A stretch of 64,000 nucleotides of DNA from Streptomyces lydicus (lineage in GTDB: Bacteria > Actinomycetota > Actinomycetes > Streptomycetales > Streptomycetaceae). The notes under the pieces are model-generated. The model had not been told where the DNA came from. It saw only the letters and a program-made list of their open reading frames with translations, and did no database searches. The stretch covers positions 1,550,001 to 1,614,000 of the forward strand of contig NZ_RDTE01000003.1 in NCBI RefSeq assembly GCF_004125265.1, written 5' to 3'. This document shows, piece by piece, positions 25,689-34,546 of this stretch. The translations under genes were made by a program, and so were the position numbers. Each line of letters begins with the position of its first letter. Position 1 is the first letter of the stretch.

Positions 25689-26138
25689 TCAGCAGCCGCG
25701 GTCGACGAGGTCGAAGGTCTTGTAGTGGTCGGCGGTGTAGTAGTCCTCGTCCTTCTTCTCGCCGGCCACGATGCGTCGCGCACCGCGGTCGGGCGAGCCG
25801 GGCGTGACAACGGTGAACTCGTGGTAATAGTCCGAGCTCTGGGACGGCAGGATGCCCTCCCGGTTGTCGAAGACCGTCCCGTCCTTGGGATACGGGTAGG
25901 GCCCGCCCTTGGCGATCAGGTCGAGGGTGTCGTGGGCCTGTGAGGGCAGCTTGGAGTAGCAGGTCTTGCCGACGTCCTTGACGTGCACGGACGCGACGTG
26001 CGCCGTGGCGGCGTACGAGGTGGCCGGGTGGGTCGTGGCGACGGCAGGCGTGGCGGCGACCGCGGTCCCGCCGATGAGAAGGGCCGAAGCGAGAGCGCCT
26101 GCAGCGCCGAACTTGGTGATCCGTGGGGGGATTCTCAT
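25689..26138 (-). CDS. Secreted guanyl-specific ribonuclease (RNase Sa-like)
   Basis: A 149-aa exported ribonuclease of the barnase/RNase T1 superfamily, cleaving RNA after guanosine. A signal peptide occupies residues 1-30. The mature domain follows RNase Sa closely: LPSQAHDTLDLIAKGGPYPY, FDNREGILP and YYHEFTVVTPG. The catalytic set is E107 (in YYHE), R121/R122 (in GARRIV) and H138 (in DHYKTF). C60 and the terminal C149 would make the family disulfide. No barstar-like inhibitor gene is adjacent. The ATG at 26138 was preferred to one at 26165 because the signal sequence starts there. Confidence 0.93.
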   Translation of the reverse strand: MRIPPRITKFGAAGALASALLIGGTAVAATPAVATTHPATSYAATAHVASVHVKDVGKTCYSKLPSQAHDTLDLIAKGGPYPYPKDGTVFDNREGILPSQSSDYYHEFTVVTPGSPDRGARRIVAGEKKDEDYYTADHYKTFDLVDRGC

Positions 26139-26406
26139 GCCATCCAGAATGACGCGCGTAGACATGATCCTGTCAATCCCAACGGGCTTAAGTTTTCCGG
26201 GAGTTCACAACACCACGCCCACCAACTGCCCCAATTCTCCCCATACCGCGCCCCCGTCTCACCACTTTCGCGGGGGCGCCTCTGCCGCCCGGAGGGCTCG
26301 ACGGTGCCTCGTCCGGGGCCACCCGGAGGTGACCCGGCCGGGACCCGCGAAGCGCCCCGGCCGGGACCCCGAGGTGACCCTCGGTGACCCGGCCGGGGCG
26401 CCCTGC

Positions 26407-27819
26407 TCAGGCGCCGAGGGCGGCCTGCCGGTCGCGGCGCTGCTTGAGGTGGCCCGCGCCCGCCAGCGCAGCGGCCACCACGGCCGTACCGGCGAGCTGC
26501 TGCCGCCCGTCCGCGCTGCCGGCCATCACGGCGAAGACGCCCAGGATGGCGGCCAGTGCCAGCCAGGTCAGGTAGGGGAAGGCCCACATCCGCACGGAGA
26601 GCAGTTCGGGCGCCTCGCGCTCCAGGCGGCGGCGCATCCTCAGCTGGGTGAGCCCGACGATGGACCAGACGACCAGCACCGAGCAGCCGGCGATGTTCAG
26701 CAGCCAGGCGAACACCGTGGTCGGCCAGACGATCCCGGCGATCACGGCCACGAAGCCGAACACACAGGACGCCAGCACCGCCGCGGCCGGCACACCCCGG
26801 GTGACCTTGGCCAGGAAACGCGGCCCCTGGCCCCGGTGGACGAGGGAGTACGCCATCCGCGACGAGCCGTAGATATTGGCGTTCATCGCGGAGAGCAGCG
26901 CCACCAGCACCACGATCTGCATGATCGTGCCTGCTGCCGGGATACCGAGCTGGTCGAGCACGGTGACGTACGGGCCGTCCGTGGCGACCTTCGGGTTGTT
27001 CCACGGCACCAGGGTGACCACCACGGCCATCGAGCCGATGTAGAACACGGCGATACGCCAGACGGCGGTGCGGACGGCACGGGCCACGTTCCGGCTCGGG
27101 TCGTCGGACTCCGCCGCCGCGATGGTGACGGTCTCCAGACCCGCGAACCCGGAGATGGTGGTCAGCAGCCCGGCGGCGAGCCCGGCGGCGCCGGTCGGGA
27201 AGAAGCCGCCGTGGCCGGTGAGGTGGCTGGTGCCGGGTGCGTCGCCGAACACCCCGAGGATGCCGAGCACACCCAGCACCAGGAAGGCGACGATCGCGGT
27301 GACCTTGACCGCGGAGAACCAGAACTCGAACTCGCCGAAGTTCTTGACCGCGGTGAGGTTGCTGGCGCAGAAGAACACCATGAAGACCGCCACCCAGCCG
27401 TAGGCGGGGAGGAACGGCACCCAGGTGTGCATGATCGTGCCCGCCGCGGTGGCCTCGGCGGCCACACCGGCGCAGAGCATCAGCCAGTACATCCAGCCCG
27501 AGGTGGCTCCCGCCCAGGAGCCGAGCTCCTCCTCGGCGTGCACCGAGAACGAGCCGGTGGAGGGCCGGGCCGCGGACATCTCGCCGAGCATCCGCATGAT
27601 CAGCATGACCAGCGCGCCGGTCCCCGCGAAGAGGAGAACGATGGCCGGCCCGGCCGCGGCGATGCCGACCCCGGAGCCGACGAAGAGCCCGGCGCCGATG
27701 ACCCCGCCGAGCGCGATCATCGACAGATGGCGCTGTTTGAGGCCGTGCGACAGTACGGCCTCGCCGTTCTGCGCGGCCTGCGGGGAGCCCTGGGGCGGCG
27801 GGGTGATGGTCCGGCTCAT
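26407..27819 (-). CDS. Amino-acid permease (APC superfamily, AAT family)
   Basis: A 470-aa proton-coupled amino-acid importer with twelve predicted membrane helices. Signatures are SMIALGGVIGAGLFVGSGVG in helix 1 (the unwound substrate-binding GxG), FAGLETVTIAAAESDDPSRN in helix 6 and the following loop, and SAMNANIYGSSRMAYSL in helix 8. It resembles GABA/aromatic/D-Ser-type transporters; the specific substrate is not readable. It is divergent from the XRE-cupin regulator at 28124. The 304-bp gap holds two palindromes, so that regulator probably controls it. Confidence 0.92.
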   Translation of the reverse strand: MSRTITPPPQGSPQAAQNGEAVLSHGLKQRHLSMIALGGVIGAGLFVGSGVGIAAAGPAIVLLFAGTGALVMLIMRMLGEMSAARPSTGSFSVHAEEELGSWAGATSGWMYWLMLCAGVAAEATAAGTIMHTWVPFLPAYGWVAVFMVFFCASNLTAVKNFGEFEFWFSAVKVTAIVAFLVLGVLGILGVFGDAPGTSHLTGHGGFFPTGAAGLAAGLLTTISGFAGLETVTIAAAESDDPSRNVARAVRTAVWRIAVFYIGSMAVVVTLVPWNNPKVATDGPYVTVLDQLGIPAAGTIMQIVVLVALLSAMNANIYGSSRMAYSLVHRGQGPRFLAKVTRGVPAAAVLASCVFGFVAVIAGIVWPTTVFAWLLNIAGCSVLVVWSIVGLTQLRMRRRLEREAPELLSVRMWAFPYLTWLALAAILGVFAVMAGSADGRQQLAGTAVVAAALAGAGHLKQRRDRQAALGA

Positions 27820-27917
27820 GGTCGTGCCTGTTCATTGGTTGAGACGTGCGGTAAGCCAGACGAGTGTGAAGACGCGCTTGCACGTATGAGGTGAACGCCC
27901 GCTATTCGGACCGTTCC

Positions 27918-27932
27918 TTCACCTGTGGTGAA
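27918..27932. promoter_or_regulatory. Palindrome near the permease promoter
   Basis: TTCACC-TGT-GGTGAA is a perfect 6+3+6 palindrome about 100 bp upstream of the permease start at 27819, followed by a TTCATCACG half-like sequence. It is a candidate operator in the divergent promoter region. Confidence 0.5.
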
Positions 27933-28067
27933 GGCTTCATCACGCAAAGACAGTGGCCCGGAGGCGGTGATTCCGGCCTGGGGACGCAGGCGTCGGCCCA
28001 TGAGCTCACGAAAGGCCGGGAGTTGGGGGCGAGTGGCGGTCGGGAGGCCGACGGCAGGCCTGCGCTT

Positions 28068-28103
28068 TTGCCTGTCAGGCAAATCTTTTGCCCAGCAGGC
28101 GAA
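28068..28103. promoter_or_regulatory. Paired palindromes before the XRE-cupin gene
   Basis: TTGCCTG-T-CAGGCAA (28068-28082) is a perfect palindrome. Twenty bases on, the imperfect TTGCCCAGCAGGCGAA (28088-28103) follows, ending 20 bp before the ATG at 28124. Two turns of spacing suggest cooperative binding and autoregulation. Confidence 0.55.
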
Positions 28104-28123
28104 GGATCGCTATACCAAGGGGT

Positions 28124-28750
28124 ATGACCGAGCTTCCCGACGAGCCCGTCGGCGCTCCGCCGGGGGACTTGTCCACCGTCGCGCCGCGCCTTCGTGACCT
28201 GCGCAGACGCAGTGGCCTCACGCTGGAGACCGCGGCCCGGCTGGTGGGACTCTCACCCGCACACCTGTCGCGGCTGGAGACACGTCAGCGGCAGCCGTCG
28301 CTGCCGGTACTGCTGGCGCTGGCCCGTACCTACGGCACCACGGTATCCGACCTGCTCGGCGAGACCGCGCCGGAGCGGGACCCGATCCTGCGCGCGGACC
28401 GTACGGAGCCGTCGGAGGTCGGCGGCTGGACGTACTGGACGGTGGGCGGAGCCGGGCGCGCGATGCAGGCGCTGCGGGTCCATGTGCCGCAGCGGACGCA
28501 GGGCGATCTGGTGCGGGTGCATCCGGGCGAGGAGTGGCTGTACGTCCTGGAGGGGCGGCTGCGGCTGACGCTCGGCGCGGCGGTGCACGTACTGGACCCG
28601 GGGGACTCGGCGCACTTCGACTCGCTCACACCGCACCGTATCTCCGCCGCCTCCCGGGGCGGGACCGAGCTGCTGTTCGTCCACACGCTGTTGCAGAGCG
28701 GGGCCGCCGACTGGTGCCTCGGCGACGACGCGAGGCGCCGCGGGGTGTGA
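28124..28750 (+). CDS. XRE-family regulator with C-terminal cupin domain
   Basis: A 208-aa transcriptional regulator. Residues about 20-75 form an XRE helix-turn-helix (LRDLRRRSGLTLETAARLVG, then LSPAHLSRLETRQRQPSLPV). Residues about 115-195 form a cupin sensor (VHPGEEWLYVLEGRLRLTLG, LDPGDSAHFDSLTPHRI). This class often represses genes for amino-acid or polyamine uptake and use. It is divergent from an amino-acid permease, with palindromes between them, and is followed 37 nt later by a small membrane-protein gene. The ATG at 28124 lies just after CCAAGGGGT. Confidence 0.9.
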   Translation: MTELPDEPVGAPPGDLSTVAPRLRDLRRRSGLTLETAARLVGLSPAHLSRLETRQRQPSLPVLLALARTYGTTVSDLLGETAPERDPILRADRTEPSEVGGWTYWTVGGAGRAMQALRVHVPQRTQGDLVRVHPGEEWLYVLEGRLRLTLGAAVHVLDPGDSAHFDSLTPHRISAASRGGTELLFVHTLLQSGAADWCLGDDARRRGV

Positions 28751-28787
28751 GCCCCGGGCCCCGTTCTCGAAGGAAGGACCATCCGTC

Positions 28788-28985
28788 GTGCCCGATCAGA
28801 CCGTTCCTGCCGTACCCGCGTCTCCGCCGTCGGAGCCGTTGCCCGGGACGGCGCCCGCCGCCCGGACGTACAAGGAGAGCAAACCACCGCGCGGGGTGTA
28901 TGTGCGGGTGTTCCTCTACGTCGTGGCGACGCATGTGCTGTTGGCGTTCATGAGCTTTCTGGTGATTGTTGCGAAGTCGCGTTAG
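28788..28985 (+). CDS. Small membrane protein (DUF6126-like)
   Basis: A 65-aa protein with a Pro-rich head and one transmembrane helix near the end (FLYVVATHVLLAFMSFLVIV). The GTG at 28788 follows AAGGAAGGACC. I recall similar small proteins encoded directly after XRE-cupin regulators in Streptomyces (DUF6126), which matches this context. A role in modulating the permease is possible but not shown. Confidence 0.65.
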   Translation: MPDQTVPAVPASPPSEPLPGTAPAARTYKESKPPRGVYVRVFLYVVATHVLLAFMSFLVIVAKSR

Positions 28986-29435
28986 GCGGTTCGCTGCGTG
29001 TTGGCCCCTGGCCCACGTTTTTGGCTTTCCCGCCGTGGGGGCTACTCACCGTTTGTCGCCCGCTGGCGCGGTGCGCCCGCCGTTTCGCCTGCGGCGGGCC
29101 GGGTCCGCTGCGCGGGGCTGTGGGTGCGGTGACGGGCCTCCGGGGCCTGGTGTGTGGACTGCTTCGCTTTACGCTCCGCCTTTGCTCTTTTTCGGAGCCT
29201 TCGGATGCAAAGCCCGGACACCCTGCCCCGGAGGTCCGTCCCCTCCCGTGGGTGGGGAAAGTGGAGGTGGGTGGGGGCTTGTAGGACGTCTCGGTGCGGG
29301 GTGGTCCCCGGCTCGGCAACGTCCATCTCCTCGGTTCGAAAGTCCATTGCCCGGTGCGGTGGGCAGGTGAAGTCTGCTGGCGCGAAGGCTTGCACGACTC
29401 GTCCCTGTACCTCGTCGCACGAGGAGGACCGAAGG
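28986..29435. other. Intergenic region without a supported gene
   Basis: The stretch is GC-rich with short C and G runs. The only frames are shadows or continuations of the hexosaminidase frame upstream of its signal peptide. It should hold the hexosaminidase promoter. Confidence 0.5.
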
Positions 29436-32120
29436 ATGCACCGTACGCGCACCGGGGTGGCCACCGCGTTGGCCGCGGTCCTGGCCGTGATCCCTCTGAC
29501 GGGCATGGCCGGGCCGCCGGGCGGCGGGAAGGCGGGGCGGGACGGGCCCCAGGACAGTCCCGGAGTTGCCGGTTCCCGCGCCCTCTCCCCCGCGCCCCGG
29601 TCCGTCCTGAGCCGGTCCGACCGGGTCACCATCACCCGCTCCGTGACCGTCGTCGCCGGGCCGGGCACCGACGCCCCGGCACTGGCCGTCGTCGAGAAGT
29701 CGCTCAAGGACGCCGGTGCGGAACGGGTCGTACGGGCCGAAAGAGCCCCGGGTGACGGGCAGTTGGCGGTATATGTCGGCGGGGCGGGCGCGTCGCGCGC
29801 CTTGCGGGCGCTGGGGGCCCGGGGGCCGGACGGGCTGCCCGCCGAGGGGTATGCGCTGGCCGTTGGTGGGGGCCGGATCGCGTTGTCCGGCAAGGACGCC
29901 AGTGGTACGTACTACGCCGCACAGTCGCTGCGGCAGCTGCTGCCCCACCGGGACCGGCCGGGCGCACGGGTGCGGGGCACCGTCGTACGGGACTGGCCGG
30001 CCACCCCGCTGCGGGGTGTCATCGAGGGCTTCTACGGAACTCCTTGGTCGCACGAGGCCCGGCTCGACCAGCTCGACTTCTACGGCGAGCACAAGATGAA
30101 CCTGTATGTGTACTCGCCCAAGGACGACCCCTATCTGCGGGAGAAGTGGCGTGACCCGTATCCCGCGGGGCAGCTCGCGCAGCTCAAAGAGCTGGTGGAC
30201 CGGGCGCACGAGCGGCATGTGGAGTTCACCTATGCGCTCTCCCCGGGGCTGTCCGTCTGCTACAGCTCCGACGCCGATCTCCGGGCGCTGACCGTCAAGT
30301 TCCAGAGCCTGTGGGACATCGGTGTGCGGACCTTCGCGGTGCCGCTGGACGACATCAGTTACACGGACTGGAACTGCGCGGCGGACAAGGACGCGTTCGG
30401 GACCGGCGGCGGGGCGGCGGGGGCCGCACAGGCGCATCTGCTCAATCGCGTCCGGCAGGAGTTCATCGCCCGGCATCCGGGTGCCCAGCCGCTGCAGATG
30501 GTGCCGACCGAGTACTACGACGTGAAGCCCTCGCCGTACAAGAAAGCGCTGGCCGCGCGGCTGGACAAGGACGTGCTGGTCGAGTGGACGGGGGTGGGGG
30601 TGATCGCGCCGACGATGACCGTCGCCCAGGCACGGCAGGCCCGAGGGGTGTTCGGGCACCGGATCCTGACGTGGGACAACTACCCGGTCAATGACTATGT
30701 GACCAACCGGTTGCTGCTCGGGCCGTTCAACGGCCGGGAGAAGGGGCTGCCGGGGCAGCTGGCGGGGATCACCGCGAACCCGATGATCCAGCCTGCCGCG
30801 TCCAAGCTCGCGCTGTACACGGTGGCCGACTACGCGTGGAACGACACGGCGTATGACGCCCGCGCCTCCTGGGGTGCGGCGATCGCGGAGCTGGCCGGCG
30901 GCGACGCCCGTACGGCACGGGCGCTGCGGGCCTTCGCCGATGCCCAGTACGCCTCGTCGCTCAATCCGCGGCAGGCGCCCGAACTGTCCGCCGCCATCGA
31001 GCAGTTCGGCAAGGACGGCGAGGCGCGGCGGCTGGACGGGGTGCTGCGGAACCTGCGGGACGCGCCGGGGGTGCTGCGGGACCGGCTCGCCGACCGGGGG
31101 TTCGTCAAGGACAGCGGGCCCTGGCTGGATGCCACCCGGGCCTGGGGCGTCGCGGCGCGCGGCGCCCTGCGGCTGATCGAGGCCACCAGGGCGGGGGACG
31201 ATGCCAAGGCCTGGCAACTGCGGCAGCGCATCCCGGAGTTGGTGCGGACAGCCACCTCGTTCGGGTATGTGGACATGGCGGGGAAGAGGGTGCCGGTGCT
31301 GGTGGCGGACGGGGTGCTGGACGCCTTCGTCGAGGCGGCGGTGGCCGAGCACGACGCGGCGCTGGGCGTCGTCGGCCGTCCGAAGGGGGCGACCGATCTG
31401 GCCGTCTACCAGGACCATGCGGTTTCCCGGATGACCGATGGTGATGACACCACCTACTTCTGGAGCGGTGCGGCGCCCCGGGCCGGCTCCTTCGTGGAGC
31501 TGGATCTGCACGCGGAGCGTGGGCTGGGCACCGTACGGCTGGCGATGGGCAAGAGCGGCAGCCCTGACGACTATCTGCGGCACGGCGTCCTGGAGTACTC
31601 GTCGGACCACAGGAACTGGCACCCGCTGACCTCGTTCGGCGGAAAGGCCGAGGTCAGTGCCGAACCGCCGGCCGGGGCCAGGGCCCGGTACGTCCGCGCG
31701 CGGGCGACGGCGGCGCAGGACAACTGGCTGGTGGTGCGGGAGTTCGCGGTGGCCGGGGACGGTGCGGCGACGGTGGCCGGCGGCCCGCCCGCGGCGGAGG
31801 GCAGTGCGCTGCGGTCGGCGGGGGACGGTGACCCGGCGACCGCCTATCGCGCGGCGCGGGCGGCGCAGCAGGGTGAGGTGCTGGAGTTCACCCCGGACGC
31901 GCCCCGCAGGGCACGGTCCGTCACCGTCCTGCGACCGCAGGGCGCACCTGCCGGGGCGGCGGAGGTCGAGACCCTTACGGGCGGCGCCTGGCGCACACTC
32001 GGCATGCTGTCCGGGGCCTTGACGCGGCTGCCGGCCGGCGACGGCGCGATCGGGGGCGTGCGCCTGGTCTGGCGGGACGGGGCGTCGGCGCCCGAGGTCA
32101 ATGAGGTGATACTGCACTGA
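29436..32120 (+). CDS. Secreted GH84 beta-N-acetylglucosaminidase (NagJ/O-GlcNAcase-like)
   Basis: An 894-aa exported glycosidase. The signal peptide is about residues 1-26. A GH20b-like N-terminal domain (about 60-185) precedes the GH84 catalytic barrel, recognised by RGVIEGFYGTPWSHEAR (193-209) and the paired catalytic aspartates D305-D306 in FAVPLDDISYTDW. These act by substrate-assisted catalysis through the N-acetyl group. A helical domain follows, then a discoidin-like (F5/8-type) segment from about residue 640 (WSGAAPRAGSFVELDLHAER) and a further beta-rich tail. Likely substrates are extracellular GlcNAc-bearing glycans. The ATG at 29436 has GAGGAGG and GAAGG upstream. Confidence 0.92.
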   Translation: MHRTRTGVATALAAVLAVIPLTGMAGPPGGGKAGRDGPQDSPGVAGSRALSPAPRSVLSRSDRVTITRSVTVVAGPGTDAPALAVVEKSLKDAGAERVVRAERAPGDGQLAVYVGGAGASRALRALGARGPDGLPAEGYALAVGGGRIALSGKDASGTYYAAQSLRQLLPHRDRPGARVRGTVVRDWPATPLRGVIEGFYGTPWSHEARLDQLDFYGEHKMNLYVYSPKDDPYLREKWRDPYPAGQLAQLKELVDRAHERHVEFTYALSPGLSVCYSSDADLRALTVKFQSLWDIGVRTFAVPLDDISYTDWNCAADKDAFGTGGGAAGAAQAHLLNRVRQEFIARHPGAQPLQMVPTEYYDVKPSPYKKALAARLDKDVLVEWTGVGVIAPTMTVAQARQARGVFGHRILTWDNYPVNDYVTNRLLLGPFNGREKGLPGQLAGITANPMIQPAASKLALYTVADYAWNDTAYDARASWGAAIAELAGGDARTARALRAFADAQYASSLNPRQAPELSAAIEQFGKDGEARRLDGVLRNLRDAPGVLRDRLADRGFVKDSGPWLDATRAWGVAARGALRLIEATRAGDDAKAWQLRQRIPELVRTATSFGYVDMAGKRVPVLVADGVLDAFVEAAVAEHDAALGVVGRPKGATDLAVYQDHAVSRMTDGDDTTYFWSGAAPRAGSFVELDLHAERGLGTVRLAMGKSGSPDDYLRHGVLEYSSDHRNWHPLTSFGGKAEVSAEPPAGARARYVRARATAAQDNWLVVREFAVAGDGAATVAGGPPAAEGSALRSAGDGDPATAYRAARAAQQGEVLEFTPDAPRRARSVTVLRPQGAPAGAAEVETLTGGAWRTLGMLSGALTRLPAGDGAIGGVRLVWRDGASAPEVNEVILH

Positions 32121-32245
32121 GGGGAACCGAGGGGCTGACGGGGGTCACCTTTTCCTGACGGGCCGCGTCATCGGGCCCTCGGTCCGCGCCGTGCGTCCTA
32201 CTCTGAGGCTCTGGCCGCCGCCCTCGCCCCGGAGGAGACCGACTC

Positions 32246-32926
32246 ATGGCCCGACCCGCGCCCGATGCCCCCCGTCCGACCGCGGCCGCCGTGCTCGATG
32301 ACGCGGTCCGTTCCCTCACCCCGGACACCGATGCCAACCGGCTGGTCTCGCGGATCGAGGCGGGGGCGGCGCCGCGCTCCGTGTTCGCCACCTTCGCCCT
32401 CGAACAGCATCATGTGATCAGCGCCGACCGGCTCAGCTTCCAGCATCTGGCGCGGCGGGCGGACGGCGATCCGCCCGTGGCCGACTTCTTCGACCTGCTC
32501 GCCCAGGGCGAGGCGCTGGCCATGAAGCAGCTGGCCGGGCTGGCGGACGCCTGTGAGCTGAGCGAGCGGCAGATCGCGGAGTACCAGCCGCGCCCCGGGT
32601 GCCAGGCCTACCCCTCCTATGCGGCGCGGCTCGCCCTCGGCGGCGCGCCGTCCGATGTGGCGATCGCACTGACCGCCAACTTCGCGGCGTGGGGCGGCTA
32701 TTGCGCGGTCGTCGAGGCCGCGATGCGGGACCACTACGCCTTCCCCGAGGAGGCCTGTCGGTTCTTCGGGTTCTTCGCCGGGCCGGCACCGGCCGTCGAC
32801 GAGAAGGCGCGCGAGGCGGTGCAGCACGGCCTCGACACCGGCCAGGCGCGGCCGGTCACGGCGCACCGCTACGGGCGCCTCCTCCAGGCGTATGAACTCA
32901 TGTTCTGGAACTGCGTCGCGGAGTGA
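32246..32926 (+). CDS. TenA/thiaminase-2-like protein
   Basis: A 226-aa all-helical protein of the TenA family. The conserved stretches are ATFALEQHHVISADRLSF and SYAARLALGGAPSDVAIALT, followed by AAWGGYCAVVEAAMR. TenA proteins hydrolyse thiamine or its aminopyrimidine breakdown products through a cysteine; Cys residues lie at YCAV and in DACELSE, but I could not place the catalytic one confidently. It has been annotated as a regulator in streptomycetes without enzymatic proof. It converges with allantoinase, which suggests a role near the purine locus, but none is established. Confidence 0.7.
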   Translation: MARPAPDAPRPTAAAVLDDAVRSLTPDTDANRLVSRIEAGAAPRSVFATFALEQHHVISADRLSFQHLARRADGDPPVADFFDLLAQGEALAMKQLAGLADACELSERQIAEYQPRPGCQAYPSYAARLALGGAPSDVAIALTANFAAWGGYCAVVEAAMRDHYAFPEEACRFFGFFAGPAPAVDEKAREAVQHGLDTGQARPVTAHRYGRLLQAYELMFWNCVAE

Positions 32927-33008
32927 TCCGGGTAGGGCCTGTCGTCGGAGTCCCGCCTGCGGACGGGCGCGTGTGCGTGGCCGGTGCAGCGGGGCGGGAC
33001 GGCGGCGG

Positions 33009-34352
33009 TCAGGCGCGGTGCGGTCGTTCGAGCAGCCGGCCGGTGGGGGCGGCGAGGGTGGCGCCGTCGTGGATCTCCCGGCCGCGCAGCCAGGTGGACC
33101 GTACGACGCCGTGCAGGGTCTTTCCGGCATAGGCGGTGATCTTGTTGCGGTGCTGGAGGGCCTGCGGGTCGACGGTGAAGGTCTCCTCGGGGGCGAGGAC
33201 GGCGAAGTCCGCGTCCCGGCCGGGCTCGATGGCGCCCTTGTGACCGAGGCCGGCCAGCGCCGCGGGCGCGGTGGCCATCCAGCGCACCACGTCATCGAGG
33301 GTGTGACCGCGCTCGCGGGCCTCGGTCCAGATGGCGGGCAGGCCGAGCTGGAGGGAGGAGATGCCGCCCCAGGCCGCGCCGAAGTCGGCGGTCTTGAGGT
33401 CGGCGGTGGAGGGCGAGTGGTCGGAGACGATGCAGTCGAGGGTGCCGTCGGCCAGCCCCTCCCACAGGGCGTCCCGGTTGGCGGCCTCGCGGATCGGCGG
33501 GCAGCACTTGAACTCCGTTGCGCCGTCCGGGATTTCCTCGGCGGTCAGGGTGAGGAAGTGCGGGCAGGACTCGACGCTGATCTTGACGCCCTCGCGCTTG
33601 GCGGCCGCGATCAGCGGCAGTGCGTCGCTGGAGGACAGATGCAGGACGTGCACCCGCGCGTCGAGCCGCCGGGCGAGCGCGATCAGTCCGGCGATGGCGT
33701 CGTTCTCGCAGGCGCGGGGGCGGGACGCGAGGAAGTCGGCGTACTTCGGGCCGTGCGGCTGGGGCGCCGCGCCCAGATGGCCCGGGTCCTCGGCGTGCAC
33801 GATCAGCAGGCCGCCGAATCCCGCGATCTCACCGAGGGCTGCGGCCAGTTGCTCCTGGTCGAGCTCGGGGAACTCGTCCACGCCGGAGGGTGAGAGAAAG
33901 CATTTGAAGCCGAAGACACCGGCGTCGTACAGCGGGCGCAGGTCCTTGACGTTGCCGGGGATGGCACCGCCCCAGAAGCCGACGTCGACATGGGCCTTGC
34001 TGCGGGCGACCGCGCGCTTGGTGTCGAGGTGGGCGGCGCTGGTGGTGGGCGGCAGGCTGTTGAGCGGCATGTCCAGGAGGGTGGTGATGCCGCCGGCCGC
34101 GGCCGCGCGGGTGGCGGTCCAGAAGCCCTCCCACTCGGTGCGGCCGGGGTCGTTGACGTGGACGTGGGTGTCGACGAGGCCGGGCAGCAGGACATCGTCA
34201 CCGAAGTCCCTGACCCGCGCCCCGGCCGGAGCCTCGGCGTCGTGCGGCAGCACCGCGGTGATCGTGCCGCCCGCGACGGTGACGGACGCGGCGCGCGTCC
34301 CCTGCGGGGTGACGACGCGTGTGGAGCGCAGCACCAGCTCTGTTTCGGACAC
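33009..34352 (-). CDS. allB: Allantoinase
   Basis: A cyclic amidohydrolase converting allantoin to allantoate, the step that opens the hydantoin ring in purine degradation. The metal site is complete: H63 and H65 in [12 protein letters not shown], the carboxylatable lysine K150 in [13 protein letters not shown]186 in LLIVHAED, a histidine in VHVLHLSS and the aspartate in [10 protein letters not shown]. The GTG at 34352 is the best start because GAGGAGG lies 8 nt upstream and gives 447 aa, the usual length. An upstream ATG at 34379 is less likely. A palindrome lies at 34504-34518 in its leader. Confidence 0.96.
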   Translation of the reverse strand: MSETELVLRSTRVVTPQGTRAASVTVAGGTITAVLPHDAEAPAGARVRDFGDDVLLPGLVDTHVHVNDPGRTEWEGFWTATRAAAAGGITTLLDMPLNSLPPTTSAAHLDTKRAVARSKAHVDVGFWGGAIPGNVKDLRPLYDAGVFGFKCFLSPSGVDEFPELDQEQLAAALGEIAGFGGLLIVHAEDPGHLGAAPQPHGPKYADFLASRPRACENDAIAGLIALARRLDARVHVLHLSSSDALPLIAAAKREGVKISVESCPHFLTLTAEEIPDGATEFKCCPPIREAANRDALWEGLADGTLDCIVSDHSPSTADLKTADFGAAWGGISSLQLGLPAIWTEARERGHTLDDVVRWMATAPAALAGLGHKGAIEPGRDADFAVLAPEETFTVDPQALQHRNKITAYAGKTLHGVVRSTWLRGREIHDGATLAAPTGRLLERPHRA

Positions 34353-34503
34353 CCGGTCCCTCCTCGTTTCCGTCTTCATCGTGGCGTGCGGGCGTACGGG
34401 GCGCACGGCCGCCGCGTGGGGCCGTGGCGTCCGGGGCACGGACGCCCGCAGGAACGGCACGCAAGAGCGCCCTACGACAACGGCCTGCGGGAAGACCACG
34501 AAT

Positions 34504-34518
34504 TCAACAATCTGTTGA
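34504..34518. promoter_or_regulatory. TCAACA-N3-TGTTGA palindrome before allB
   Basis: TCAACA-ATC-TGTTGA is a perfect 6+3+6 palindrome about 150 bp upstream of the allB start. The same half-sites with the same spacing occur before the OHCU decarboxylase operon (48300) and the catalase gene (51137), and in degenerate form before malate synthase (39974). This points to a shared regulator. Confidence 0.65.
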
Positions 34519-34546
34519 GCGAGTCTTCACTCCGGACCGCGGCCCG

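Noticed and set aside
26407..27894. Long plus-strand frame opposite the amino-acid permease
   Set aside because: Same cause: antisense of a membrane-protein gene, with no ribosome-binding site and no recognisable domain.
29169..32117. A 982-codon minus-strand open frame opposite the GH84 gene
   Set aside because: The plus strand encodes a clear GH84 enzyme with signal peptide and catalytic Asp pair. The minus reading is Arg/Pro/Gly-rich without any domain.
32246..32926. TenA-like protein considered as a second diiron oxidase
   Set aside because: It has the TenA sequence pattern and lacks the Glu/His/Asp ligand clusters present in the protein at 6478-7245.
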